From Sphingomonadales bacterium (GTDB lineage: Bacteria > Pseudomonadota > Alphaproteobacteria > Sphingomonadales > Sphingomonadaceae), in the NCBI GenBank assembly GCA_025360285.1, contig JANYCM010000196.1, forward strand, positions 1-20,796: a stretch of 20,796 bases of DNA, read 5' to 3'. This document shows, one piece after another, positions 7,855 through 14,892 of the stretch. Within the stretch, counting starts at the first letter, position 1; every line of letters starts with the position of its first letter. Position numbers and translations under genes: made by a program. The notes below the pieces were generated by a model, which searched no databases, was not told where the DNA came from, and saw only the letters and a list, made by a program, of their open reading frames with translations.

Positions 7855-7878
7855 GGGGCGGACATGTTGTACCGCCCC
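7855..7878 (+). terminator. Terminator-like hairpin between the 118-residue gene and the SWIB gene
   Basis: Perfect 7-bp stem GGGGCGG / CCGCCCC (7855-7861 and 7872-7878) with a 10-base loop, lying 29 bases after the preceding stop. No T run follows, so it may be a weak terminator or a 5'-leader structure for the SWIB gene, whose Shine-Dalgarno is 13 bases further on. Confidence 0.4.
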
Positions 7879-7902
7879 ATGTGCGCGTAAGAGGGGAGAA
7901 AC

Positions 7903-8175
7903 ATGGCAAACGAAGCCACGCCTGCCGCCAAGAAGCCCAATGCCCTGCAAAAGCCGCTGACGCCGTCGGCCGACCTCGCCGCCATCGTCGGTGCCGGGAT
8001 GCTGTCGCGCGGTGAAGTTGTCAGCAAGGTCTGGGATTATATCCGGAAGCATAACCTGCAAAAGGCCACCGACAAGCGGGTGATCGTTGCCGATGCGCAT
8101 CTGAAAAAGATCTTCGGCAAGGATGAAGTGACCATGTTCGAAATGAACAAGTATCTGGCGCAGCACCTGAAATAG
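7903..8175 (+). CDS. Stand-alone SWIB/MDM2-domain protein
   Basis: Protein of 90 residues, nearly all of it one SWIB fold (about 15-89) after a short basic Ala/Lys-rich lead. Recognisable landmarks are the start LQKPLTPS, LSRGEVVSKVWDYI (about 34-47), HNLQ, and the ending KKIFGKDEVTMFEMNKYL. The SWIB domain is known from eukaryotic SWI/SNF subunits and MDM2. Small bacterial versions occur in Chlamydia and scattered proteobacteria, with a suspected role in chromatin or DNA-topology control that is not settled. A strong Shine-Dalgarno GAGGGGAGAA lies at 7891-7900. It appears monocistronic, since hairpins flank both sides. Confidence 0.9.
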   Translation: MANEATPAAKKPNALQKPLTPSADLAAIVGAGMLSRGEVVSKVWDYIRKHNLQKATDKRVIVADAHLKKIFGKDEVTMFEMNKYLAQHLK

Positions 8176-8183
8176 CTTTTCCT

Positions 8184-8211
8184 GGCGGCGGTGGCCAGGG
8201 GGGCCGCCGCC
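8184..8211. terminator. Hairpin between convergent genes
   Basis: Perfect 8-bp stem GGCGGCGG / CCGCCGCC (8184-8191 and 8204-8211) with a 12-base loop, centred in the 46-base gap between the convergent SWIB and kinase genes. A TTTT run precedes it on the plus strand (8177-8180), which reads as AAAA after the stem on the minus strand. A role as a bidirectional terminator is plausible but it lacks a U tract on the plus side (GCTTTG follows). Confidence 0.45.
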
Positions 8212-8221
8212 GCTTTGGGCA

Positions 8222-9109
8222 TCAGCCGGTGAGGCCGTGCCACCCGGTGATCCGCCGTTCGGCATCCATATCGATGATGACATCGGCCTGCGCCGGCAGG
8301 GTGCGGAGCATGTGGCGTGTCAGCCGTTCATAGTGCTGGAGGAAGCGATCCAGCGCTGCGTCGTCCATCCCTTCGGCCGGCCCGGCGCGCTGCCGCAGCC
8401 GCGCTTCCTGCTGCTTTCGCCACGCCGCCACCGGGGCAAAGCCGGGTGCGCGGAGCATGATCAGGGTATCGAGCCGGGCGAACAGCCGGGCGTAGCCGGA
8501 GCCAAGCGCGGTGTTGACGGTATGGCGCCAGGCTTTTTCGGGGTCGTCACCGGCTTCAAGGTCGTTGACCGGGGTCGCCAGCGCCGATTCCGCCTCGGGT
8601 GTGGCCCCGATGCACCAGCCTTCGAACAGTAGCAGGTCGAGCGGTGCCGTCACTACCGGCCATTCGGCACGGGGCCGGCGATCATCGCGCGCCTTGTCGA
8701 ACCGCGGGATGGCGACCGGTCCGGTGCCAGCCAGTAGCGCCGTGATGCTCGCCGCGGCCAATGCCAGGTCATGGGTGCCGGGGACGCCGCGGGCGGCGAA
8801 CAACGCATGCGCCCGGACCGCCAGCGCGGCGCGATCGGCGTGCGTCAGATACAGATCATCGAGCGACAGGGTGGCGACCTTCAGCCCGTGCCGCTCCGCC
8901 AGCAGCGCCTCCAGAAACACGCACATCGTCGATTTGCCGCTGCCCTGGGCGCCGTTGATGCCGATCAGCAGCGGGCGTCCGGCGGCGGCATGGCGGCGCG
9001 CCAAGTCGGTGGCCAGCGGCGCCCAGACACGCTCGACAATATCGGCATAGGCGGCAGGCAGACCCTCGCGAGCAATCAGGGCGGCAACCAGGCCGCCGCC
9101 TTCGCTCAC
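8222..9109 (-). CDS. P-loop kinase of the plant-type glycerate kinase (GLYK) family
   Basis: Protein of 295 residues. Walker A GAQGSGKST is at 53-61, SLDDLYLT at 82-89, GVPGTHD at 108-114, PRFDKARDDR at 134-143, and FEGWCIG at 162-168. These together match the D-glycerate 3-kinase / YggC / Tda10 branch of the phosphoribulokinase-uridine kinase superfamily. Expected reaction is ATP-dependent phosphorylation of D-glycerate, but family members with other or unknown substrates exist. The start is GTG, overlapping the corC stop (GTGA, 9106-9109), so it is the translationally coupled last gene of the miaB-phoH-ybeY-corC unit. In many proteobacteria lnt is found at this position. Confidence 0.82.
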   Translation of the reverse strand: MSEGGGLVAALIAREGLPAAYADIVERVWAPLATDLARRHAAAGRPLLIGINGAQGSGKSTMCVFLEALLAERHGLKVATLSLDDLYLTHADRAALAVRAHALFAARGVPGTHDLALAAASITALLAGTGPVAIPRFDKARDDRRPRAEWPVVTAPLDLLLFEGWCIGATPEAESALATPVNDLEAGDDPEKAWRHTVNTALGSGYARLFARLDTLIMLRAPGFAPVAAWRKQQEARLRQRAGPAEGMDDAALDRFLQHYERLTRHMLRTLPAQADVIIDMDAERRITGWHGLTG

Positions 9110-10020
9110 GCCGCCGCCCGCTCCGCCGGGGCGTGCAGGCGCAGGCGCTTCACCATGCGCGGGTCACCATCGATGACTTCGAAGCGCCAGCCGCTGGGAT
9201 GGGTGATGATCTCTCCCGGCGCCGGCACGCGGCCGGCGAGCATGAACACCATGCCGCCCAGCGTATCGACTTCGTCGCCAATCTCGTCATCGGCAAAGCT
9301 CACCCCGAGTTCGGCCTCCAGATCCTCCAGCGGCAGCCGGGCATCGGCTTCCCACAACCGGTCGTTGATCGCCTGGAGCAGGGCATCGCCGTCCTCGTCA
9401 TGCTCATCCTCGATATCGCCGACGATTTCCTCGACGAGGTCCTCGATGGTCACCAGACCATCGGTGCCGCCATATTCGTCGACGATGATCGCCATATGGG
9501 TGCGGCCGGCGCGCATCCGCGCCAGCAGATCGATGATGCGCATCGAGGGCGGCACATACAGGACTTCGCGCAGCAGCGTTTCAACGGGCAGATCGGCAAA
9601 TTTCGCCGATGACACCGCATCGTCGAAACTTTCTGCGATATGGGCGTAGATGTCCTTGATATGCGCCATGCCGATGATGTGATCGCGGTCGCCGCGGAAC
9701 ACCGGCACGCGGCTGTGCCCGGCCTCGCGGAACAGCGCCACCAGCGCCGGAAAACCGGCGGCGACATCAAACACCACCATGTCGGCGCGCGGCACGCCGA
9801 TATCGCCGGCCTGGCGTTCGCCGAAATGCAGCATGTTCTTCAGCATGGCGCGTTCGACAGGTGACAGATCATCGCCCGCCGCCGCTTCGCCATCATGTTC
9901 GTCGATCGCCTCCTCCAGGCTTTCACGCAAGCTGGGCTCATGGTCCTGGCCGGTGATCAGTTGGCGCAGGCCGCGCCACAGGCGGGTGGCGAAATCGCTG
10001 CTACTGTCGGGTTCGGGCAT
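9106..10020 (-). CDS. corC: HlyC/CorC-family CBS-domain protein (YbeX type)
   Basis: Protein of 304 residues without membrane helices, hence the soluble CorC/YbeX type rather than the membrane-anchored relatives. Layout: acidic N-terminal tail (1-70), first CBS domain (about 73-130, with HSRVPVFRG at 102-110), second CBS domain (about 150-205, with IIVDEYGGTDGLVTIEDLVEE at 178-198), and the C-terminal transporter-associated domain (about 220-298). CBS domains bind adenine nucleotides. YbeX has been tied to Mg/Co homeostasis and to ribosome metabolism. Position directly after ybeY (12-base gap) and phoH matches the classic ybeZYX order, which supports the call. The stop overlaps the kinase start. 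Confidence 0.93.
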   Translation of the reverse strand: MPEPDSSSDFATRLWRGLRQLITGQDHEPSLRESLEEAIDEHDGEAAAGDDLSPVERAMLKNMLHFGERQAGDIGVPRADMVVFDVAAGFPALVALFREAGHSRVPVFRGDRDHIIGMAHIKDIYAHIAESFDDAVSSAKFADLPVETLLREVLYVPPSMRIIDLLARMRAGRTHMAIIVDEYGGTDGLVTIEDLVEEIVGDIEDEHDEDGDALLQAINDRLWEADARLPLEDLEAELGVSFADDEIGDEVDTLGGMVFMLAGRVPAPGEIITHPSGWRFEVIDGDPRMVKRLRLHAPAERAAA

Positions 10021-10032
10021 CTCCGTCAGCCT

Positions 10033-10536
10033 TCAACCGGCGTAAGGGTCGGGCAGGCCGAGCGCCGTGCAGGCCGCCGATTCAAGCGCTTCCATATGGA
10101 TTGCTTCAGATTCGCCGCGTTCATGATCATAGCCTAGCAGGTGCAACAGGCCATGGACAATGAGGTGCTGCGCATAAGCCGGCATGGCCCAGACTTTCTC
10201 ACCGGCCTCCCGCGCGCAGGTTTCGGCCGCCAGCACAATGTCGCCCAGGAGAATCTCGCCGTCATCGGTATTGGCGAGGCCATCGAGCAGGTCTGGCTGC
10301 ACCATCGGGAAGCTGAGCACGTTGGTCGGCTTGTCCTTGTGGCGATACTGGCGGTTGAGGGTCCGGACCTCGGCATCATCGGTCAGCCGCACGCTGACTT
10401 CGATGGTCAGCGGGCCATCGACAAGATGGCCGTGCGGGGTTTGTGCCAGCGCCGCGGCGACAGCGGCGGCGGCGAGCGCATCCCAGTCTGCCGCCGGCCA
10501 TGATGGCGAGGCGACATCGGTTTCGGTGGTCAGCAT
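10033..10536 (-). CDS. ybeY: Endoribonuclease YbeY, 16S rRNA maturation
   Basis: Protein of 167 residues, typical length. It carries the zinc-binding signature H-x3-H-x5-H as HGLLHLLGYDH at 128-138 (H128, H132, H138), preceded by the conserved NVLSFP (72-77) and GEILLGDIVL (93-102). YbeY is a single-strand RNase involved in 16S rRNA 3'-end maturation and ribosome quality control. It lies between phoH and corC in the usual order. The 48-base gap to phoH holds an inverted repeat (10547-10573) just ahead of the start; a modest GACGGGA lies upstream of the ATG. Confidence 0.96.
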   Translation of the reverse strand: MLTTETDVASPSWPAADWDALAAAAVAAALAQTPHGHLVDGPLTIEVSVRLTDDAEVRTLNRQYRHKDKPTNVLSFPMVQPDLLDGLANTDDGEILLGDIVLAAETCAREAGEKVWAMPAYAQHLIVHGLLHLLGYDHERGESEAIHMEALESAACTALGLPDPYAG

Positions 10537-10546
10537 GGCGGGGTCC

Positions 10547-10573
10547 CGTCAGCGCGCACCCTCTCCCCTGACG
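10547..10573. repeat. Inverted repeat in the phoH-ybeY gap
   Basis: CGTCAG at 10547-10552 pairs exactly with CTGACG at 10568-10573 across a 15-base pyrimidine-rich loop (CCCTCTCCCC on the plus strand). On the transcribed minus strand the loop would present GGGGAGAGGG, a purine stretch that could itself act as a ribosome decoy. It may be an mRNA structure that tunes ybeY translation or a small dispersed element. No function is shown. Confidence 0.35.
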
Positions 10574-10584
10574 AGAGAGCGGCG

Positions 10585-11613
10585 TCACCCATCCTGTGGC
10601 GGGCCTTCATAGGCATCGACGATGCGGCCGACGAGCGGGTGGCGGACGACTTCGCGGCTGCTGAAGCGCAGCACCGAAATGCCTTCGACGTCATCGAGCC
10701 GCTTGACGGCATCGGCCAGCCCCGACGAGCCCGGATTGGGCAGATCGACCTGGTTGGGGTCGCCGCAGACGACCATGCGGCTGCGTTCGCCAAAACGCGT
10801 CAGGAACATCTTCATCTGGAGCGGCGTGGTGTTCTGGGCTTCATCGAGGATGATGAAGGCATTGGCCAGGGTGCGGCCGCGCATGAAGGCCAAAGGCGCA
10901 ATTTCGATCTCGCCGCTCGCCAGCCGGCGTTCGACCTGTTCGGCAGGCAGCATGTCATACAGCGCATCATATAGCGGCCGCAGATAGGGATCGACCTTGT
11001 CCTTCATGTCGCCGGGCAGGAAGCCCAATCGTTCGCCGGCCTCCACCGCCGGGCGGGACAGCACCAGACGATCAACCGAACCAGCGATGAGCTGGCTGAC
11101 CGCCTGGGCCACGGCGAGATAGGTCTTGCCGGTGCCCGCCGGCCCCAGCGCGAAGATGATGGAGTCGCGCGCCAGTGCCTCGATATAGCGAACCTGGGTG
11201 GGTGACCGCGCCGCGATGGTTTTCTTGCGGGTGCGGATGACGGCGCTGGCAAGGCCGGTATCGGCGCTGACCAGGCCATCGATCGATGCCTCGGCGGTGA
11301 TGGCGACAGCGCCGTGAACATCGCCGGTATCGACCGTGCGGCCTTGGGCGATGCGGTTATACAAAAGCGTCAGCACATCACGCGCCCGGGCCGCGGCGCC
11401 GGCTTCGCCTTCGACCTGCACCCGGTTGCCGCGCGCCGTGATGTAAACGCCGATCAGCCCTTCAAGCGCGATCAGATTCTGGTCATATTGGCCGAACAGG
11501 CTGCCGAGATGATGGGTATTTTCAAATTCGATCTCCAGCCGGACGCGGTCATTGGGCCCGGTCGGACTGGCAGGTCCGTGGTGACCGGGGGCGCGCGACG
11601 GCTTTTTTGACAT
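10585..11613 (-). CDS. phoH: PhoH-family ATPase (YbeZ type)
   Basis: Protein of 342 residues. An N-terminal KH-like RNA-binding segment lies at about 24-95, followed by the PhoH ATPase domain with Walker A GPAGTGKT (157-164) and Walker B FIILDEAQN (253-261). SRPAVEAGERLGFLPGD (186-202) and CGDPNQVDLP are further family signatures. YbeZ is an RNA-associated ATPase that partners YbeY in rRNA maturation. The start ATG shares one base with the miaB stop (TGATG, 11611-11615), so the two are coupled. Confidence 0.95.
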   Translation of the reverse strand: MSKKPSRAPGHHGPASPTGPNDRVRLEIEFENTHHLGSLFGQYDQNLIALEGLIGVYITARGNRVQVEGEAGAAARARDVLTLLYNRIAQGRTVDTGDVHGAVAITAEASIDGLVSADTGLASAVIRTRKKTIAARSPTQVRYIEALARDSIIFALGPAGTGKTYLAVAQAVSQLIAGSVDRLVLSRPAVEAGERLGFLPGDMKDKVDPYLRPLYDALYDMLPAEQVERRLASGEIEIAPLAFMRGRTLANAFIILDEAQNTTPLQMKMFLTRFGERSRMVVCGDPNQVDLPNPGSSGLADAVKRLDDVEGISVLRFSSREVVRHPLVGRIVDAYEGPPQDG

Positions 11614-12989
11614 CAGGCAGCAGCTCTTTCCTGAACAGGGGAGACGGGGACAGCTTCGACGGAATTTTCATGGCCGGCGACGATATCGACGGTAATCAAA
11701 TCGCCGATGCGGGCACCCGGCACCTCGACAACGGCGGATTGCAACCAGGGGGTCTTGCCGATCAACTGGCCCGGCTTGCGGCCCGGCCGTTCGAGCAGGA
11801 TCTGCGTGCGGCGGCCGACGCTGGCGAGGTTGAAGGCCAGCGCCCCGGCGGTGATGGCAGCCTGCAACCGCGCCAGCCGTTCTTCCTTCACCGCTTCGGG
11901 CACCTGGTCGGCCATCGTGTCGGCCGGGGTGCCGGGACGGCGCGAATATTTGAAGCTATAGGCCTGGGCATAACCAACCTCGGCAACGATGCTCAATGTG
12001 TCGGCGAAATCCGCCTCGGTCTCACCGGGGAAGCCAACGATGAAATCCCCCGACAAGGCAATATCGGCGCGCACGGCGCGCAGTCGGTCCAGCGTCGCCA
12101 GATAGGATTGGCGGGTGTGGGCGCGGTTCATCGCCTTCAGGATGCGGCTCGATCCCGACTGCACTGGCAGATGCAGATAGGGCATCAGCTTGGGAATGGC
12201 GGCATGAGCAGCGATCAAATCATCCCCCATGTCGCGTGGGTGGGACGTCGTATAGCGGATGCGGTGCAGCCCCGGCAGTGCGGCGAGGCGCTCGATCAAC
12301 TGCGCCAGGCTCATGCCGCCAGCATAGGCGTTCACATTCTGGCCGATCAGGGTGATTTCCACGGCGCCGGCGGCCACCAGCGCTTCGGCCTCGGCGATCA
12401 GCGCGGCGGCCGGGCGGGAGGCTTCGCCGCCGCGGGTATAGGGCACGACGCAGAAGGTGCAGAATTTGTCGCAGCCTTCCTGCACCGTCAGGAAGGCGCT
12501 GGCGCCCTGGTGGCGGCGGGCCGGCAGATGATCGAATTTCGGGCTGGCCGGCATGTCGGTATCCATGGCCCGCGCGCCTTGCGCGGCGCGCAGCAGTGCC
12601 GGCAGGCGGTGATAGGCGAGCGGCCCGACGATGACATCAACAGCGGGCGCGCGGCGGCCGATTTCGGCGCCTTCGGCCTGGGCGACGCAGCCGGCAGCGA
12701 CGATGACCGGGCGCGAGCCATCGGCGCGCGGTTTGCGCAGGCGGCCGATATCCGAATACAGCTTTTCAGCGGCCTTTTCGCGGATATGGCAGGTGTTGAG
12801 GACAACGATATCGGCATCGGCGGCGCTGTCGGCCGGGGCGTGACCATCGGCGGCAAGTACATCGCCCATGCGTTCCGAATCATAGACATTCATCTGGCAG
12901 CCGAAGGATTTGACAAAGTAACGGGACACAGGCGGCGGCGACTCCGATGAGGATGCTGCCAGCATAGCCGCTGCCGCGCTGCCGGTCAT
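11613..12989 (-). CDS. miaB: tRNA-2-methylthio-N6-dimethylallyladenosine synthase MiaB
   Basis: Radical-SAM methylthiotransferase of 458 residues, acting on i6A37 of tRNA. The auxiliary 4Fe-4S cluster ligands are C31 (SFGCQMNVYDSE), C67 (LNTCHIRE) and C101. The radical-SAM motif C-x3-C-x2-C is C173/C177/C180 (GCDKFCTFC). A TRAM domain lies at the C-terminus. I place the start at the ATG whose first bases overlap the upstream acyltransferase stop (ATGA, 12986-12989); a longer reading to 13034 would only add residues inside that gene. Coupled to phoH downstream by TGATG. Needs Fe-S cluster supply, consistent with an nfu gene in the same window. Confidence 0.96.
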   Translation of the reverse strand: MTGSAAAAMLAASSSESPPPVSRYFVKSFGCQMNVYDSERMGDVLAADGHAPADSAADADIVVLNTCHIREKAAEKLYSDIGRLRKPRADGSRPVIVAAGCVAQAEGAEIGRRAPAVDVIVGPLAYHRLPALLRAAQGARAMDTDMPASPKFDHLPARRHQGASAFLTVQEGCDKFCTFCVVPYTRGGEASRPAAALIAEAEALVAAGAVEITLIGQNVNAYAGGMSLAQLIERLAALPGLHRIRYTTSHPRDMGDDLIAAHAAIPKLMPYLHLPVQSGSSRILKAMNRAHTRQSYLATLDRLRAVRADIALSGDFIVGFPGETEADFADTLSIVAEVGYAQAYSFKYSRRPGTPADTMADQVPEAVKEERLARLQAAITAGALAFNLASVGRRTQILLERPGRKPGQLIGKTPWLQSAVVEVPGARIGDLITVDIVAGHENSVEAVPVSPVQERAAA

Positions 12990-13840
12990 CCCCGCATCAG
13001 CGTGCGATAGCCATTGGCGATGAGCGTCTCGCAATGCTGGGCCAACAGCTTCCTGTTGGCGAAATCGGCAGCGCGCACGGCGGGGTGGAAGATGATTTCG
13101 GCGCGCACCCGGCCCAGCGCCATGAAGGCCAGCGCGTGCGGCATCAATTCGGTATCGCCGATCCAGGCGAGATCGGGCAGGCGTTCGCGGGTAACGGGCA
13201 TGCCATTAACGCGGGTATAGGCGATGGTGACCGGCTGAATCAGCAGATCATCAACACCATCGGCGACCGAAAACAACGATGATTTGAACGGCAGCACCCC
13301 GACACCATCGCTGTTGGTGCCTTCCGGAAACAGGATGATGCTGTCACCCGCGCTCAGCCGTTCGCTGATCGCGTTGCGCTGGTCGCCGGTGCGGGTGCGA
13401 CGTTCGCGTTCGACATAGATGGTGCGGCCCAGGGTCGCCATCCAGCCAAAGAAGCCCCAGCCGCCGACTTCCGATTTAGCGACGAACGCCGCGCGGATCA
13501 GCCCGCCGAGCACTGGAATATCGGCCCAGGAAACATGGTTGGCGACATAGAGCACGCGGCCCCGCCGCACCGGCCGGCCGTGGCTGATGGTGCGGATGCC
13601 CAGAGCACGGGTGAGGCCGCGGTGGAACAACCAGGGCAAATGCGACCGCCGGCCGCCCGACAGTTTCAGCAGCACCAGTTCGGCGGGGACGACGAGCGAA
13701 GCAGTGGTGAGCGCCCCGGCGACCCCCTTGGCCACCCCGAAACGTTGAAAACGCACTGACCGCCGGGCGCGGCGCAGGCCGGGCGATTCGGCAGACCCGG
13801 TCACCGGCGCGTCATTCGGGCGGTTTGCGCGCAACGCCAT
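12986..13840 (-). CDS. plsC: 1-acyl-sn-glycerol-3-phosphate acyltransferase (PlsC-like)
   Basis: Lysophospholipid acyltransferase of 284 residues with the motif H-x4-D in NHVSWAD, the FPEGTNSDG block that binds the glycerol phosphate, and a hydrophobic segment just after the N-terminus (GALTTASLVVPAELVLL). It would transfer an acyl chain to lysophosphatidic acid or a related lipid at the inner membrane. The start is uncertain. ATG at 13840 has GGAA 5-8 bases upstream and overlaps the end of fur by 29 bases; GTG at 13804 would sit 7 bases after the fur stop but has no Shine-Dalgarno. The stop overlaps the miaB start. Relatives include ornithine-lipid acyltransferase OlsA. Confidence 0.88.
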   Translation of the reverse strand: MALRANRPNDAPVTGSAESPGLRRARRSVRFQRFGVAKGVAGALTTASLVVPAELVLLKLSGGRRSHLPWLFHRGLTRALGIRTISHGRPVRRGRVLYVANHVSWADIPVLGGLIRAAFVAKSEVGGWGFFGWMATLGRTIYVERERRTRTGDQRNAISERLSAGDSIILFPEGTNSDGVGVLPFKSSLFSVADGVDDLLIQPVTIAYTRVNGMPVTRERLPDLAWIGDTELMPHALAFMALGRVRAEIIFHPAVRAADFANRKLLAQHCETLIANGYRTLMRG

Positions 13841-14234
13841 AAAGTTCCATGCGGTGATCGACCAGCGCATAGCCCAGCCGGGCGGCGATGCGCGCCTGTA
13901 AATCCTCCAGTTCGGGATCGTGAAATTCGATGACGGCGCCGGTTTCAACATCGATCAGATGATCATGATGTTCTTCCTGCACGGTTTCATAGCGCGATCG
14001 TCCGCCCTGGAATTCATGACGTTCGATTATGCCGGCTTCTTCGAACAATTTGACGGTGCGATAAACGGTGGCGATCGAAATGCGCGGATCGACAGCGGCG
14101 ACCCGGCGGTGCAGTGCCTCGACATCGGGATGATCGTCAACACCGCCAAGAACGCGCGCGATGACGCGGCGCTGTTCGGTAATGCGCAGGCCTTTTTTGA
14201 GGCACAGCGCTTCAACATCAATCATGGTTCCCAT
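13812..14234 (-). CDS. fur: Fur-family metal-dependent repressor
   Basis: Protein of 140 residues. The N-terminal winged helix (about 10-80) includes the recognition helix region RISIATVYRTVKLFEEAG (51-68). The metal-binding core is EEHHDHLID (87-95) and VIEFHDPELE (101-110). The usual CxxC structural zinc pairs are missing: the equivalent of Cys-x-x-Cys is V-E-T-G and the protein has a single Cys (C11). This is the form seen in many alphaproteobacterial Fur/Mur proteins, so iron or manganese sensing are both possible. The ATG at 14234 is chosen because AGGAG sits 6 bases ahead of it. First gene of the fur-plsC-miaB-phoH-ybeY-corC chain. Confidence 0.94.
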   Translation of the reverse strand: MGTMIDVEALCLKKGLRITEQRRVIARVLGGVDDHPDVEALHRRVAAVDPRISIATVYRTVKLFEEAGIIERHEFQGGRSRYETVQEEHHDHLIDVETGAVIEFHDPELEDLQARIAARLGYALVDHRMELYGVARKPPE

Positions 14235-14257
14235 GCCGTGCTCCTGCCACCCGGCTT

Positions 14258-14286
14258 CAGATAGGCGGGCGGGCGGTAGCCGGCAA
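14258..14286 (-). promoter_or_regulatory. Candidate promoter of fur
   Basis: On the minus strand TTGCCG (14286-14281) is followed after exactly 17 bases by TATCTG (14263-14258), 24 bases before the fur start. The -35 is the same hexamer as that of the mucR promoter, but the -10 matches the consensus in only three positions, so this is tentative. Confidence 0.35.
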
Positions 14287-14310
14287 GCCGGGGAACGCCG
14301 CTATTGGTGT

Positions 14311-14336
14311 GGGCCGGGACGTTTCCGCCCCGGCCC
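14311..14336 (-). terminator. Terminator-like hairpin after mucR
   Basis: Perfect 8-bp GC stem GGGCCGGG / CCCGGCCC (14311-14318 and 14329-14336) with a 10-base loop, starting 11 bases after the mucR stop on the minus strand. There is no U tract, so termination may need Rho. It separates mucR from fur. Confidence 0.5.
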
Positions 14337-14347
14337 GACCGAAAGTC

Positions 14348-14803
14348 TTACGCGACGATCTTGCGCGGCCGACCGCGGGGCTTGCCGCCAACCTTGGCAA
14401 CGCGCTTGGTGCCCAGGCCGATCGATTTGGCCAGGCTGCGGCGCTGTTCGGCATAATTCGGCGCGACCATCGGATAATCGGCAGCCAGATTCCATTTGGC
14501 GCGATACTGATCCGGCGTCATGCCATAGCGCGTCATCAAGTGGCGCTTCAGCATCTTCAGCTTCTTGCCGTCTTCAAGGCAGACAATATAGTCAGGCTTG
14601 ATCGAGGCACGGATCGATACGGCGGGTTCCTGTTGCGCGATCGGCGCTTCGACCGGCGAACCCAATTTCGCCAATGTGGCATAAACAGCTTCGATGACCC
14701 CTGGCACATCGCCCGGTGTGACGCTGTTATTGGCAAAATGCGACGAAACAATATCCGCCGTAAGTGCCAACAACTCTGCATGCGCCTGTGTATTATCTGT
14801 CAT
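14348..14803 (-). CDS. MucR/Ros-family transcriptional regulator
   Basis: Protein of 151 residues. An N-terminal helical oligomerisation region (about 8-48) is followed by the Ros/MucR DNA-binding domain (about 70-132) with CLEDGKKLKMLKRHLMTRYG and YPMVAPNYAEQRRSLAKSIGLG. In zinc-binding relatives two Cys and two His hold the metal. Here C75 and H88 are present, the second Cys position is D78, and the position of the second His is Arg (R92), so zinc binding is doubtful. The C-terminus is basic with an AT-hook-like GRPRK (144-148). MucR proteins are H-NS-like silencers acting on AT-rich DNA and often repress themselves. AAGGAA lies 7 bases before the start. Confidence 0.92.
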   Translation of the reverse strand: MTDNTQAHAELLALTADIVSSHFANNSVTPGDVPGVIEAVYATLAKLGSPVEAPIAQQEPAVSIRASIKPDYIVCLEDGKKLKMLKRHLMTRYGMTPDQYRAKWNLAADYPMVAPNYAEQRRSLAKSIGLGTKRVAKVGGKPRGRPRKIVA

Positions 14804-14859
14804 TTACAATTCCTTGACTCTTTTGCTGCGGATCCCTCCTCCGCCCAATCGCCATGTCG

Positions 14860-14888
14860 AATATAGGCGGTAAAATCAAGTGCGGCAA
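14860..14888 (-). promoter_or_regulatory. Sigma-70-type promoter of mucR
   Basis: On the minus strand TTGCCG (14888-14883) and TATATT (14865-14860) are separated by exactly 17 bases, matching TTGACA/TATAAT in 4 and 5 positions. The transcript would start near 14853 and have a leader of about 50 bases. The surrounding AT-rich stretch with TA steps is the sort of DNA MucR proteins bind, so autoregulation is possible. Confidence 0.55.
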
Positions 14889-14892
14889 TTAA

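Noticed and set aside
11607..12950. 447-codon plus-strand frame opposite miaB
   Set aside because: MiaB on the minus strand has all six cluster cysteines; the opposite frame is a shadow.
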